Counted from the stretch's first letter, positions 1-6,558 are shown. The stretch: DNA of 10,588 bases from Candidatus Gastranaerophilales bacterium (GCA_024408745.1 JAKSUS010000027.1:1-10588), one strand, 5' to 3'. Notes: generated by a model from the letters alone, not told the origin. Numbers and translations: made by a program.

Positions 1-1
1 T

Positions 2-1135
2 CAGTACGGATTACGTTTTACTTCTCGTGCACCAAAATGTGCAAATGCTTTTAAGTTCAAACCGGAAGAAGCAGTTACAAAACTTTTAAATATTGAAATA
101 AATGTCGGAAGAACAGGCGCCATTACTCCGGTTGCGAATTTAGAACCGGTAAAACTTGCAGGTTCAACCGTTTCAAGAGCGACACTTCATAATGCCGATG
201 AAATTAAAAGACTTGATATAAGAATTGGCGATTATGTTTGGGTGAAAAAAGCAGCAGAAATTATTCCCAAAATTATTAAAGTCGAACTTTCAAGAAGAAC
301 AGAAAATTTGCCTGAATTTATTTATCCTGAAGTTTGTCCTGTTTGCGGAAGTAAAATCGAAAAAGATGAAGCAGGAGTTATTCAATATTGCACAAATGAA
401 AGGGGTTGCCCCGCACAATTAAAAGGTAAAATAAAATATTGGGCATCAAAAGACGGTGTTGATATTGACGGACTTGGTGATGCAGTTGTCGAGCAACTTT
501 TTGACTTAGGATTTATTAATAATTATTCTGATTTATACTATTTAACAAAAGAACAACTTTTAAATTTAGATAAATTTGCAGATAAATCGGCGGATAATCT
601 TTTAGCTTCTATTGAAAAAAGCAAAAATTCAGAGTTTTCATCATTTGTTAGTGCTTTAGGAATAAAATTTGTAGGCAAAGAAACAGCAGAATTATTAGCG
701 AATAAATTTTCATCATTTGAAGAATTAAAGAATGCTAGTTTGGAAGAATTATCATCGGTTGAAGGTGTCGGAGATAAAATAGCGGTAAGTATTTTTGAAT
801 TTTTCAAAAATGATTATAATATGGAACTTGTAGAAAAATTATTTAATTCAGGCTTCAAAATTAAATATCCCGAAAATTTAGGCGAAGATGCACCTTTTAA
901 CGGTTTGACTTTTGTGTTTACGGGAACCTTAAGCAAAATTACAAGAAACGAGGCACAAAAACTTGCAAAATCATTAGGAGCAAATGTTACAAACTCTGTT
1001 TCAAAAAACACGGACTTTGTTGTTGCAGGTGAAGCAGCAGGTTCAAAATTAGACAAAGCCGAAAAATTAGGTGTTAAAATATTGAATGAAGATGAATTTT
1101 TTAGTATGGTAGAAGAAGGAAAACAAGGGAATTAA
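2..1135 (+). CDS. ligA: NAD-dependent DNA ligase LigA, C-terminal 377 residues (5' end outside window)
   Basis: LigA seals 3'-OH/5'-phosphate nicks in duplex DNA using NAD+ during replication and repair. The reading frame is open to the window edge, so the apparent GTG start at 242 is internal. Visible in order: the end of the nucleotidyltransferase domain (RAPK...AFKFKPEEA, which carries a conserved active-site lysine); the OB fold (VGRTGAITPVANLEPV, then TVSRATLHNADEI and DIRIGDYVWVKKAAEIIPK); a four-cysteine zinc finger (CPVCG at about 335-349, with two more Cys codons near 389 and 408); helix-hairpin-helix repeats (GIKFVGKETAELL, VEGVGDKIA); and a C-terminal BRCT domain from about 893 (GLTFVFTGTL...). 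Family members are about 670 residues, so roughly 290 residues, including the AMP-accepting KxDG lysine, lie upstream. The stop is followed after 1 nt by the next start, which implies co-transcription. Identification is secure. Confidence 0.97.
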   Translation, partial: QYGLRFTSRAPKCANAFKFKPEEAVTKLLNIEINVGRTGAITPVANLEPVKLAGSTVSRATLHNADEIKRLDIRIGDYVWVKKAAEIIPKIIKVELSRRTENLPEFIYPEVCPVCGSKIEKDEAGVIQYCTNERGCPAQLKGKIKYWASKDGVDIDGLGDAVVEQLFDLGFINNYSDLYYLTKEQLLNLDKFADKSADNLLASIEKSKNSEFSSFVSALGIKFVGKETAELLANKFSSFEELKNASLEELSSVEGVGDKIAVSIFEFFKNDYNMELVEKLFNSGFKIKYPENLGEDAPFNGLTFVFTGTLSKITRNEAQKLAKSLGANVTNSVSKNTDFVVAGEAAGSKLDKAEKLGVKILNEDEFFSMVEEGKQGN

Positions 1136-1136
1136 G

Positions 1137-1493
1137 ATGAAAAAGAATTTCAGAGTTATAAAATTAGACGGATTAACAGGTTTATTTCTTGCAATAACGG
1201 CAGTTGTTATAGTTGTTGCAAGTGTAGTTTCTTTACCCGTTTACGGTATAAAATTTTTGTGGAATCATTTTTTGAACGGATATTTTGATGTTCAGACAAT
1301 AAGACTTTCACAGGCATCATTATTATGGTTTGCAATTATTGCAATGATTTACGGATATTTTAAAAGTAAAATACATTTTAAATTCGTAAATGTTTCAAAC
1401 TTTTCTGATGCACAAATGAATAATATGGATTACGAAAAATTTATAGAAAAAATTAAAGAGGAGCAAAAAGAAAATGAAAAAATTAATCATTAG
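1137..1493 (+). CDS. Small two-helix membrane protein of unknown function
   Basis: This 118-residue protein is not one I recognise. Residues about 13-42 form a long hydrophobic stretch with an internal Pro (SLPVYG), and residues about 60-75 form a second one (ASLLWFAIIAMIYGYF). The remaining C-terminal 40 residues are charged and end in a Lys/Glu-rich tail (YEKFIEKIKEEQKENEK). The layout fits an inner-membrane protein with a soluble C-terminal tail. The start is supported by AAGGG 7 nt before the ATG, lying inside the 3' end of ligA. The 3' end overlaps the SIMPL gene by 20 nt, so the two are probably translationally coupled. No catalytic motif is visible. Real-gene status is well supported by spacing and composition; function is unknown. 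Confidence 0.8.
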   Translation: MKKNFRVIKLDGLTGLFLAITAVVIVVASVVSLPVYGIKFLWNHFLNGYFDVQTIRLSQASLLWFAIIAMIYGYFKSKIHFKFVNVSNFSDAQMNNMDYEKFIEKIKEEQKENEKINH

Positions 1494-2199
1494 TTTATTT
1501 GTTTTAACTTTATTAGCAAGTGCTACTTATGCTACAGTACCAACAACTTCACAAGGCAAAATAACTGCAAGTGCAAGTGAATTTAAATATATTGCTCCCG
1601 ATACTGCAAATATCACTTTAACCGTTGAAACAACGGATAAAAATTCTCAAAAAGCAGTTGAATTAAACAATCAAAAAGTCAGCAGTTTAACTGAATTAAT
1701 TAAAAAATCTTTAAACCAAAATGAATCAATAAAAACGACAAATTATAACATGCACCAAAAATATGAATATAACAGTATAACAAAGAAAGATGTTTTGGCA
1801 GGCTATACGGTTGTAAACAGCGTAACGGTAACATTAAAAGACACTAAAAAAGCAGGTCAAATTATTGATATCGCGATTAAAAACGGAGCAACAAACGTAA
1901 GCAATTTGAGTTTTACTTTGCAAAATACGGATAATGTTTGCAAAGAATTGACTGCAAAAGCCGTAGCAAAAGCAAAAGCGGAAGCAATGAATGTTCTTGC
2001 ACCTTTAGGAAAAACAATTGACGGAGTTGCAAGCATTGATTATTCCTGCAGTTCAAGAACAAACGGACCTGTTTACAGAAATTATTCAATGATGAAAACT
2101 ATGGCAACCGCAGACGGAGCATCTTCTAATGCTGTCAACGTTGAAGAAGGTGAATCAAGAGTTGATGCATCAGTAACTATCGTATTTACTATTAAATAA
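1474..2199 (+). CDS. Exported SIMPL-domain (DUF541, YggE-like) protein
   Basis: This 241-residue protein has a Sec signal peptide (MKK, hydrophobic core at residues 4-17, probable cleavage after ATYA at residue 20), so it should act outside the cytoplasmic membrane. The mature part matches the SIMPL/DUF541 pattern: an early beta strand and PDTANITLTVET, a repeated-Ala/Lys helix (KAVELNNQKVSSLTELIKKSL), IKTTNYNMHQKYEY, AGYTVVNSVTVTLKD, a 'KNGATNVSNLSFTL' segment and a helix of KAKAEAM type followed by APLGK. The biochemical role of SIMPL proteins is poorly defined; YggE of E. coli has been linked to oxidative-stress tolerance, and other members occur as envelope or outer-membrane-associated proteins. 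A GAGGAG ribosome binding site lies 10 nt upstream, inside the preceding gene. Domain call secure, physiological role open. Confidence 0.9.
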   Translation: MKKLIISLFVLTLLASATYATVPTTSQGKITASASEFKYIAPDTANITLTVETTDKNSQKAVELNNQKVSSLTELIKKSLNQNESIKTTNYNMHQKYEYNSITKKDVLAGYTVVNSVTVTLKDTKKAGQIIDIAIKNGATNVSNLSFTLQNTDNVCKELTAKAVAKAKAEAMNVLAPLGKTIDGVASIDYSCSSRTNGPVYRNYSMMKTMATADGASSNAVNVEEGESRVDASVTIVFTIK

Positions 2200-2213
2200 G
2201 GAATTAAAAAAGA

Positions 2214-3173
2214 ATGAAAGCACTTGTATTTGATAAAGAATTAAATTTTGTTGAAGATTATAAAAAACCTGTTCCTCAAAAGAATGAAGCATTAATAAAA
2301 GTTACTTATGCAGGGATTTGCAATACTGATGTTGAAATAACAAAAGGCTATATGGGTTTTAAAGGTATTTGCGGACATGAATTTTTAGGAATTGTTGAAG
2401 ATGTTAATGCCGAAAATAAATCTTTAATCGGAAAAAGAGTAACTGGCGAAATAAATTTAGGTTGCGGAAATTGTCCCGATTGCTTTAATAATATGCAAAG
2501 ACATTGCCAAAACCGTCAAACATTAGGCATATTTAAAAAAGACGGTGCTTTCGCAGAATACGTTACGCTTCCATTGGAAAATATTGTTGAAATACCTGAT
2601 AATGTCCCTGATGAAGATGCAATTTTAATTGAACCTTTAGCAGCGGCATTAGAAATTTTAGAACAGGTACACATTAAACCTGCAGATAAAATTGCAATTT
2701 TAGGCGACGGCAAGTTGGGATTATTAATTTCTTTAGTTCTTTCAACTACTCCTGCTGATGTTGTTACAATAGGCAAGCACGAAAACAAACTTGAAATTTT
2801 AAACAAACAAGGAATTAAAACAAAATTCTTACAAGATGCAAATGAACAAAAATATTATGATATTGTTGTTGATGCAACAGGTTCATCAACTGGTTTTGAA
2901 AAAGCGATTTCGCTGGTTAAACCGAGAGGAATTTTTGTTTTGAAAAGTACGGTTGCAGATAATAAGCCTTTAAATCTCGCTCCGATTGTTATTGATGAAA
3001 TAACTGTTGTAGGTTCAAGATGCGGACAGTTTAGACCTGCTTTAAGACTTTTAGAAAAGAAAGTTTTTGACTTAAAACCATTGGTTTCAAAAGTTTTCGA
3101 TTTTAATAATGCAAAAGAAGCATTTCAATATGCGCAGGAAAAAGGTGTATTAAAGGTTATTTTGAAGTTTTAG
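2214..3173 (+). CDS. Zinc-dependent medium-chain dehydrogenase/reductase (alcohol dehydrogenase-like)
   Basis: This 319-residue NAD(P)-dependent oxidoreductase belongs to the zinc MDR superfamily. Catalytic zinc ligands are visible as Cys36 (GICNTD), His55-Glu56 (GHEF) and probably Glu140 (EPLAAALE). A structural zinc lobe is formed by Cys84, Cys87, Cys90 and Cys98 (CGNCPDCFNNMQRHC). The Rossmann fold starts at the glycine motif G164-D-G-K-L-G169. The length is shorter than classical alcohol dehydrogenases (about 340-380) and fits the MDR-like subgroup common in Cyanobacteria, as I recall it. The substrate cannot be read from the sequence: an alcohol, polyol or sugar alcohol is possible. It starts 14 nt after the SIMPL gene, behind AAGGA, and ends 8 nt before lipA, so it is probably part of the same transcript. 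Confidence 0.88.
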   Translation: MKALVFDKELNFVEDYKKPVPQKNEALIKVTYAGICNTDVEITKGYMGFKGICGHEFLGIVEDVNAENKSLIGKRVTGEINLGCGNCPDCFNNMQRHCQNRQTLGIFKKDGAFAEYVTLPLENIVEIPDNVPDEDAILIEPLAAALEILEQVHIKPADKIAILGDGKLGLLISLVLSTTPADVVTIGKHENKLEILNKQGIKTKFLQDANEQKYYDIVVDATGSSTGFEKAISLVKPRGIFVLKSTVADNKPLNLAPIVIDEITVVGSRCGQFRPALRLLEKKVFDLKPLVSKVFDFNNAKEAFQYAQEKGVLKVILKF

Positions 3174-3181
3174 AGGAAAAC

Positions 3182-4039
3182 ATGTCTGAAACAATACAAC
3201 GCTTGCCTGAGTGGTTAAAAAGAGGAATTATAGATTGCGAAAGTTCAAAAGAAGTAAGAAGTATCTTGAAAGAATACGGACTTAATACTGTTTGTGACGG
3301 AGCAAGATGCCCTAATAAAGCCGAATGTTTTGCTAAAAAAACCGCAACATTTATGATTTTAGGGAATAACTGCACAAGGAACTGTCGCTTTTGTGCGGTA
3401 AGTCATAACGGAGTTGATGAAGTTGATATTGAAGAACCTCAAAAAATTGCCAAAAGCATAAAAAAATTAAATCTTCATTACGCAGTTATTACTTCCGTTA
3501 CAAGAGATGACCTTCCTGACGGAGGAGCAGAGCATTTTAAAAACACTATTTTAGAAATAAAAAAATTAAATCCTGATGCACGAGTAGAAGTTTTAACTCC
3601 TGATTTTAAAGGTATGGTTTCATCAATAGAAACCGTTGTTAATACTCCGCTTGATGTTTTTAATCATAATCTTGAAACGACAAAAAGACTTCATAAAACC
3701 ATACGACCGATGGCAAATTATGAAAGGTCATTAGAGGTTATAAGAGTAGCAAAAGAAATAAATCCAAAACTAAAAACAAAAACAGGTTTGATGGTTGGAT
3801 TAGGTGAAACACAGGAAGAATTAGAAGAAATTTTTGAAGATTTGGTAAAAATCAACTGTGATATAGTTACAATCGGTCAATACATAAGACCAACAATGAA
3901 AAACGCACCGGTTGTCAGATATTATGAGCCGAAAGAATTTGATGATTTAGCAACAATTGCAAAGAAAATCGGAATAAAATATACCTTTTTCGCACCTCTT
4001 GCAAGAAGTTCTTACAGAGCAAAAGAAGTTTTTGAATAA
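3182..4039 (+). CDS. lipA: Lipoyl synthase LipA
   Basis: LipA is a radical SAM enzyme that inserts two sulfurs into protein-bound octanoyl groups (on E2 subunits and GcvH) to make lipoyl cofactor. All expected motifs are present in this 285-residue protein. The auxiliary [4Fe-4S] cluster uses Cys38, Cys43 and Cys49 (CDGARCPNKAEC), the radical SAM cluster uses Cys64, Cys68 and Cys71 (CTRNCRFC), and the C-terminal RSSY at residues 275-278 supplies the serine ligand of the auxiliary cluster. VTSVTRDDLPDGGA and VFNHNLETTKRL are further family signatures. Length is normal. The start is preceded by AGAGGA at a short spacing. No lipoate acceptor, octanoyltransferase (lipB/lipM) or lipoate ligase gene is in the window. 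It faces a small minus-strand gene only 4 nt away, with no hairpin between them. Confidence 0.97.
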   Translation: MSETIQRLPEWLKRGIIDCESSKEVRSILKEYGLNTVCDGARCPNKAECFAKKTATFMILGNNCTRNCRFCAVSHNGVDEVDIEEPQKIAKSIKKLNLHYAVITSVTRDDLPDGGAEHFKNTILEIKKLNPDARVEVLTPDFKGMVSSIETVVNTPLDVFNHNLETTKRLHKTIRPMANYERSLEVIRVAKEINPKLKTKTGLMVGLGETQEELEEIFEDLVKINCDIVTIGQYIRPTMKNAPVVRYYEPKEFDDLATIAKKIGIKYTFFAPLARSSYRAKEVFE

Positions 4040-4043
4040 ACTT

Positions 4044-4349
4044 TTACCAACCTCTTTTTTCTTTGACTTTAGCCCATTCTTCTGCCTCATACTGCAGTCT
4101 GTATGCGTAACTCGGGTCGGTTTGAGAGGCAAAATATCTAAAAACTTCATTTTTTGCTTCAGTGTCAAGCTCTAAATATGCATCATATAACATCTGTTCA
4201 TCAACTGCCGTGTTTGGCTTACAATACAAATCATAGGTTTGCATAAAACTACCATAATCTCCTTTAAAAGTCAGAGTATTATGCTTAAAAGATTTTTTAT
4301 TATACAAAACTTTAGCAGGTGTAATATTACTGATAGCATTAATTATCAT
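4044..4349 (-). CDS. Small protein with N-terminal 'LTFKG' stretch, function unknown
   Basis: This is a 101-residue protein of unknown function. The start at 4349 is preferred over an upstream in-frame ATG at 4364, because a GGAG at 4357-4360 lies 7 nt before it and would fall inside the longer frame. The N-terminal third is polar and Asn/Ile/Lys-rich, ending in LTFKGDYGS. Many short proteins of gut Vampirovibrionia carry a similar N-terminal F-K-G segment, as I recall; this is the main basis for the taxonomic guess. The C-terminal two thirds are acidic and probably helical (VDEQMLYDAYLELDTEAKNEVFRYF..., EAEEWAKVKEKRGW). There is no signal peptide or membrane segment. It converges on lipA with a 4-nt gap, so plus-strand readthrough from lipA would be antisense to the whole gene. 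Confidence 0.72.
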   Translation of the reverse strand: MIINAISNITPAKVLYNKKSFKHNTLTFKGDYGSFMQTYDLYCKPNTAVDEQMLYDAYLELDTEAKNEVFRYFASQTDPSYAYRLQYEAEEWAKVKEKRGW

Positions 4350-4356
4350 ATTAATT

Positions 4357-4360
4357 CTCC
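4357..4360 (-). promoter_or_regulatory. Ribosome binding site GGAG fixing the start at 4349
   Basis: GGAG sits 7 nt before the ATG at 4349. It overlaps codons 2 and 3 of the longer in-frame candidate starting at 4364, which favours the shorter protein. Confidence 0.6.
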
Positions 4361-4393
4361 ACATTATAACTACATTTATTCTAAAGTTTAAAT

Positions 4394-4430
4394 ATAAAAT
4401 AATTTGCTATTTATATTCAAATTATTTTAT
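4394..4430. repeat. 13-bp perfect inverted repeat, 11-nt spacer
   Basis: Arms ATAAAATAATTTG (4394-4406) and CAAATTATTTTAT (4418-4430) are exact reverse complements around an 11-nt spacer. Each arm has one G-C pair only. The repeat lies upstream of the minus-strand gene that starts at 4349, where TTGAAT and TATATT at 18-bp spacing also occur on the minus strand, so an operator is possible. A weak hairpin at the end of a lipA transcript is the alternative. Confidence 0.5.
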
Positions 4431-4483
4431 TTCTTCATAAATATAGCCATAAAGTATTAGAAGTTATTGAACTTTTCGGGCAT

Positions 4484-4533
4484 AAAAAAGAGCAAAAAAT
4501 GATTTATTATAATAATAAATCCTCAACTCTTTT
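4484..4533 (-). terminator. Probable intrinsic terminator of the small secreted-protein gene
   Basis: A perfect 9-bp stem (4501-4509 with 4513-4521, TTA loop on the minus strand) is followed on the minus strand by A and a run of six T (4499-4494). An outer 7-bp pairing AAAAGAG/CTCTTTT (4527-4533 with 4486-4492) ends in another T run. It lies 12-61 nt after the stop codon at 4545. The inner stem is AT-rich, so strength is uncertain. Confidence 0.5.
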
Positions 4534-4544
4534 ACATCCGGTTG

Positions 4545-4841
4545 CTACTCAATCGCTCCCCGATTTTCTTTATCGGGGTCTTTTTTGTGTCTGGGTAAAA
4601 ACCACCCATCAGAATAACATTCATCAAAAAACTTTTGTTTTAATTCTATTCTGCGAGAAGTATCTTGCGAAGTATCAATTTTTTGAACAGGTGTATCATT
4701 TTCACGTACATACTTACCTTCATCGTTAAGAGTTTTTAATAACTGCACGGAAGGACTTGTATTATCAATATTATTTTTAGCAAAAACCTGCATTGAAAAT
4801 ACTAAACAAAATACAGAAATCAATAAAAATATTTTTTTCAT
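4545..4841 (-). CDS. Small secreted protein, function unknown
   Basis: This 98-residue precursor has a clear Sec signal peptide: MKK, a hydrophobic core at residues 4-17 and a probable cleavage site after VFA at residue 21. The mature part of about 77 residues is hydrophilic, with no recognisable domain (SVQLLKTLNDEGKYVRENDTP, RRIELKQKFFDECYSDGWFLPRHKKDPD). It has a single mature Cys (in FDECYSDG), so an internal disulfide is not possible. The start is supported by GGAG 7 nt upstream. Residues 88-95 are encoded by the DNA of a strong plus-strand terminator hairpin (4558-4578), so the last residues may have arisen by stop-codon loss or by overlap of neighbouring elements. Function cannot be assigned. 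Confidence 0.7.
   Translation of the reverse strand: MKKIFLLISVFCLVFSMQVFAKNNIDNTSPSVQLLKTLNDEGKYVRENDTPVQKIDTSQDTSRRIELKQKFFDECYSDGWFLPRHKKDPDKENRGAIE
4558..4586 (+). terminator. Strong intrinsic terminator for plus-strand transcription
   Basis: CCCCGAT (4558-4564) pairs with ATCGGGG (4572-4578) around a 7-nt loop and is followed by TCTTTTTT (4579-4586). The geometry is that of a plus-strand rho-independent terminator; the minus strand has no T run after the stem. The nearest plus-strand gene, lipA, ends more than 500 nt upstream. It therefore ends either a long lipA readthrough transcript or an unrecognised local RNA. Confidence 0.8.
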
Positions 4842-4858
4842 AATTACTCTCCAATAAT

Positions 4859-4888
4859 ATTGTACACAAAAAAAATTATAATGTGCAA
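4859..4888 (-). promoter_or_regulatory. Sigma70-like promoter of the small secreted-protein gene
   Basis: On the minus strand, TTGCAC (4888-4883) and TACAAT (4864-4859) are 18 bp apart, just before the GGAG ribosome site at 4852-4849. A second possible -10, TATAAT (4880-4875), pairs with TTTATG at 16 bp. The first choice would start transcription almost at the ribosome binding site, so the second may be the real one. Confidence 0.45.
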
Positions 4889-4929
4889 TTATTTTACATA
4901 AAGTAAATGTATTAAAAGCATGTCAACAT

Positions 4930-4970
4930 AAAAAAAGACTAACCGCTAAAAACGATTAGTCTTAATTCAA
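4930..4970 (-). terminator. Intrinsic terminator of the mscL-rsfS-yggS-sepF operon
   Basis: AAGACTAA (4963-4956 on the minus strand) pairs perfectly with TTAGTCTT (4942-4935), with partial pairing of the inner bases. The minus strand continues into a T run (4934-4930). It lies about 25 nt after the sepF stop and is well formed. Confidence 0.85.
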
Positions 4971-4988
4971 ACATATATTCAACTAAAA

Positions 4989-5447
4989 TTATTTTACTTG
5001 AATTCCGCTCCAAATAGCATCAGTAATAGATGCTGCTGCTTTTTTTTCAGCTTCTGCAGAAATATTTACATTGTTTGGAGTGAAAATAAATACACCTTCA
5101 CCGATTTTTTGTTGATGTCCGTTCAATGCATAAGTAGAACCTGCTAAGAAATCAACTATTCTTTGTGAATCTTCATGACCTAAAAGTTCAAGATTCAATA
5201 CAACTGTTTTTCTGTCAATTAAATTTTTAGCAATTTCTAATGATTCATCGAAAGTTTTTGGTGAAACAACCATAACTTCATAATTACGCGAATTAATAGG
5301 ACGAACCGGTGCTAAACCTTTTGTTCTTGTAGGACGTACAACTTCTTCTTCCGTATCTAATGTATCTTCTTCCGGAAAATCTGTGTACATATCCTCTTCT
5401 TCATCAAACTGAAAAATGTTTTTAATTTGATCAACTAATCCTGACAA
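4989..5447 (-). CDS. sepF: Cell division protein SepF
   Basis: SepF binds FtsZ filaments and tethers the Z ring to the membrane in Gram-positive bacteria and Cyanobacteria. This 152-residue protein has the family layout: an N-terminal amphipathic membrane-binding helix (SGLVDQIKNIFQF), an acidic and Thr/Pro-rich linker (residues about 15-50), and the C-terminal SepF domain (YEVMVVSPKTFDESLEIAKNL, RKTVVLNLELL, RIVDFLAGSTYALNG, QKIGEGVFIFTPNNV). The start is TTG at 5447, supported by a GGGAGG ribosome site at 7-nt spacing; the protein then begins with the expected membrane helix, so no upstream start is needed. It is the last gene of the four-gene minus-strand operon, 22 nt after yggS. The yggS-sepF pairing is conserved in Firmicutes and Cyanobacteria. 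Confidence 0.95.
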   Translation of the reverse strand: MSGLVDQIKNIFQFDEEEDMYTDFPEEDTLDTEEEVVRPTRTKGLAPVRPINSRNYEVMVVSPKTFDESLEIAKNLIDRKTVVLNLELLGHEDSQRIVDFLAGSTYALNGHQQKIGEGVFIFTPNNVNISAEAEKKAAASITDAIWSGIQVK

Positions 5448-5454
5448 CTCTTAT

Positions 5455-5460
5455 CCTCCC
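5455..5460 (-). promoter_or_regulatory. Ribosome binding site GGGAGG for the TTG start of sepF
   Basis: GGGAGG lies 7 nt before TTG at 5447. The near-ideal site compensates for the weak start codon and fixes the N-terminus. Confidence 0.75.
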
Positions 5461-5469
5461 ATATTAAAT

Positions 5470-6129
5470 TTATCTAAACAATCTCTGTCCCAATCTAATC
5501 ATTGTAGAACCGTTAGCAACTGCGATTTTATAATCCGAACTCATCCCCATGGAAAGTTCATTTAGCTCTACCTGATATTTATGTTTTATATTATACATTA
5601 AATCATATAATTCTGTGAATACTTTTTTTAAAAATACATCATCTGATGTATGCGGTGCCATCGTCATGAGCCCAACTATTTTAATTCCATCAAGCATAGC
5701 AAGGCTTTCAAAGATTTCCTCAGTCTTTATTTTTGATGTTCCAAACTTACTTTTTTCTTCAGAAATGTTAACTTCTATTAAGACATTTTGAATAATTCCG
5801 ATTTCTTTTGCGACATTTGAAATTTTTTGAGCCAATTCAAGAGAATCAACGGAATGAATATAATCAAATTTTCCTACAACTTTTCTTACTTTATTTGACT
5901 GTAAATGCCCTATAAAATGCCATATTGAATTTTTAACCATTTCATCAGGTAAATTCTCAAGTTTAGAGAGTGCATCCTGAACTTTATTTTCGCCAAAATC
6001 ACGCAAGCCTGCATTATAGGCCTCAAGCATTTTATTTTCATCAACATATTTTGTAACGGCAATAATTCTTCCTTTATAATCAGGAATTGCTGCTCTTATT
6101 TCTTTTAAATTTTGCTCAACACTCGGCAT
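5470..6129 (-). CDS. yggS: YggS-family PLP-binding protein (PLP homeostasis)
   Basis: This 219-residue cytoplasmic protein belongs to the YggS/PROSC family, which binds pyridoxal 5'-phosphate and buffers its supply and amino-acid pools without a known catalytic reaction. The PLP Schiff-base lysine is Lys27 in IIAVTKYV. Other family signatures are FGENKVQ, WHFIGHLQSNK, HSVDSLELAQKI, VLIEVNISEEKSKFG, GLMTMAPH and the phosphate-binding end LSMGMSSDYKIAVANGSTMIRLGQRLF. The length is normal for the family (about 220-230). It begins 6 nt after rsfS and ends 22 nt before sepF. The upstream GAGG is about 12 nt from the ATG, so translation may depend partly on coupling with rsfS. Confidence 0.95.
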   Translation of the reverse strand: MPSVEQNLKEIRAAIPDYKGRIIAVTKYVDENKMLEAYNAGLRDFGENKVQDALSKLENLPDEMVKNSIWHFIGHLQSNKVRKVVGKFDYIHSVDSLELAQKISNVAKEIGIIQNVLIEVNISEEKSKFGTSKIKTEEIFESLAMLDGIKIVGLMTMAPHTSDDVFLKKVFTELYDLMYNIKHKYQVELNELSMGMSSDYKIAVANGSTMIRLGQRLFR

Positions 6130-6135
6130 TATAAA

Positions 6136-6534
6136 CTATGACCTCAACATATCGGCAAAAACTTCAGACTCTGCAAGCCATTTTTCTTCTTCAACGGTAA
6201 AAGCGTGGCTCCAGAATTTTTCTATTGCATAAGTTTCACGCTCTTCTTTATGTAAAACGTGAACAACAACGTCGCCATAGTCAAGTAAATTCCAACGATT
6301 TTTTACATCTTTTTCATCACCGCATGGTTTTCTTTGAAAAATTTCTTTGACTTTCGCTCTTGCATGTTCACTTAAAGCCCTTACCTGTGTAGATGAATCA
6401 CCGCTGCATATTACGAAATAATCCGCCAAAACAGAAACATTACCGATATTTAAAATTTTAATATCTCCGCCTTTTTTCTCATCCAATGCTCTCGCTATCG
6501 CACAGGCAAATTTATATGAACTTATATCTTCCAT
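6136..6534 (-). CDS. rsfS: Ribosomal silencing factor RsfS (Iojap/DUF143)
   Basis: RsfS binds ribosomal protein uL14 on the 50S subunit and blocks subunit joining when nutrients are short. This 132-residue protein has the family motifs ADYFVICSGDSSTQVRAL, the W-N-L-L-D-Y-GDVVVHVLHKEER segment and YAIEKFWSHA. After the core, a charged tail of about 20 residues (VEEEKWLAESEVFADMLRS) extends slightly past the usual end. A GGGAG lies 11 nt upstream of the ATG. The gap to mscL is 24 nt and to yggS 6 nt, so it belongs to the same operon. In many bacteria rsfS is near nadD or a LytR-type gene; neither is seen here. Confidence 0.95.
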   Translation of the reverse strand: MEDISSYKFACAIARALDEKKGGDIKILNIGNVSVLADYFVICSGDSSTQVRALSEHARAKVKEIFQRKPCGDEKDVKNRWNLLDYGDVVVHVLHKEERETYAIEKFWSHAFTVEEEKWLAESEVFADMLRS

Positions 6535-6558
6535 TATTCTCTTAACTCCCTTTATTAA

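Noticed and set aside
242..1135. A GTG start at 242 for a 297-residue protein
   Set aside because: The frame is open to the window edge and the upstream codons encode conserved LigA nucleotidyltransferase and OB-fold sequence, so this GTG is an internal valine codon.
3157..3375. Minus-strand open frames inside lipA, the dehydrogenase and ligA
   Set aside because: They lie fully antisense to genes with clear conserved motifs, have no ribosome binding sites and show no recognisable protein features.
4363..4368. Minus-strand TATAAT as the -10 of the gene starting at 4349
   Set aside because: A transcript from it would begin after the GGAG at 4360-4357, leaving no ribosome binding site in the mRNA.
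4431..4586. A known structured RNA (6S, SRP, tmRNA or tRNA) upstream of the plus-strand terminator
   Set aside because: No SRP tetraloop region, tmRNA tRNA-like end, tRNA arms or 6S-type long closing stem could be found by eye.
4499..4729. A plus-strand open frame of 76 codons crossing the terminator region
   Set aside because: It runs through the terminator hairpin at 4558-4586, is antisense to the signal-peptide protein, lacks a ribosome binding site and has a composition unlike the neighbouring genes.
4898..4926. Minus-strand TTGACA (4926-4921) as a promoter -35
   Set aside because: It matches the consensus perfectly, but at 16-18 bp only CTTTAT-like sequences occur, which are poor -10 elements; the TTGCAC promoter nearer the gene is better.
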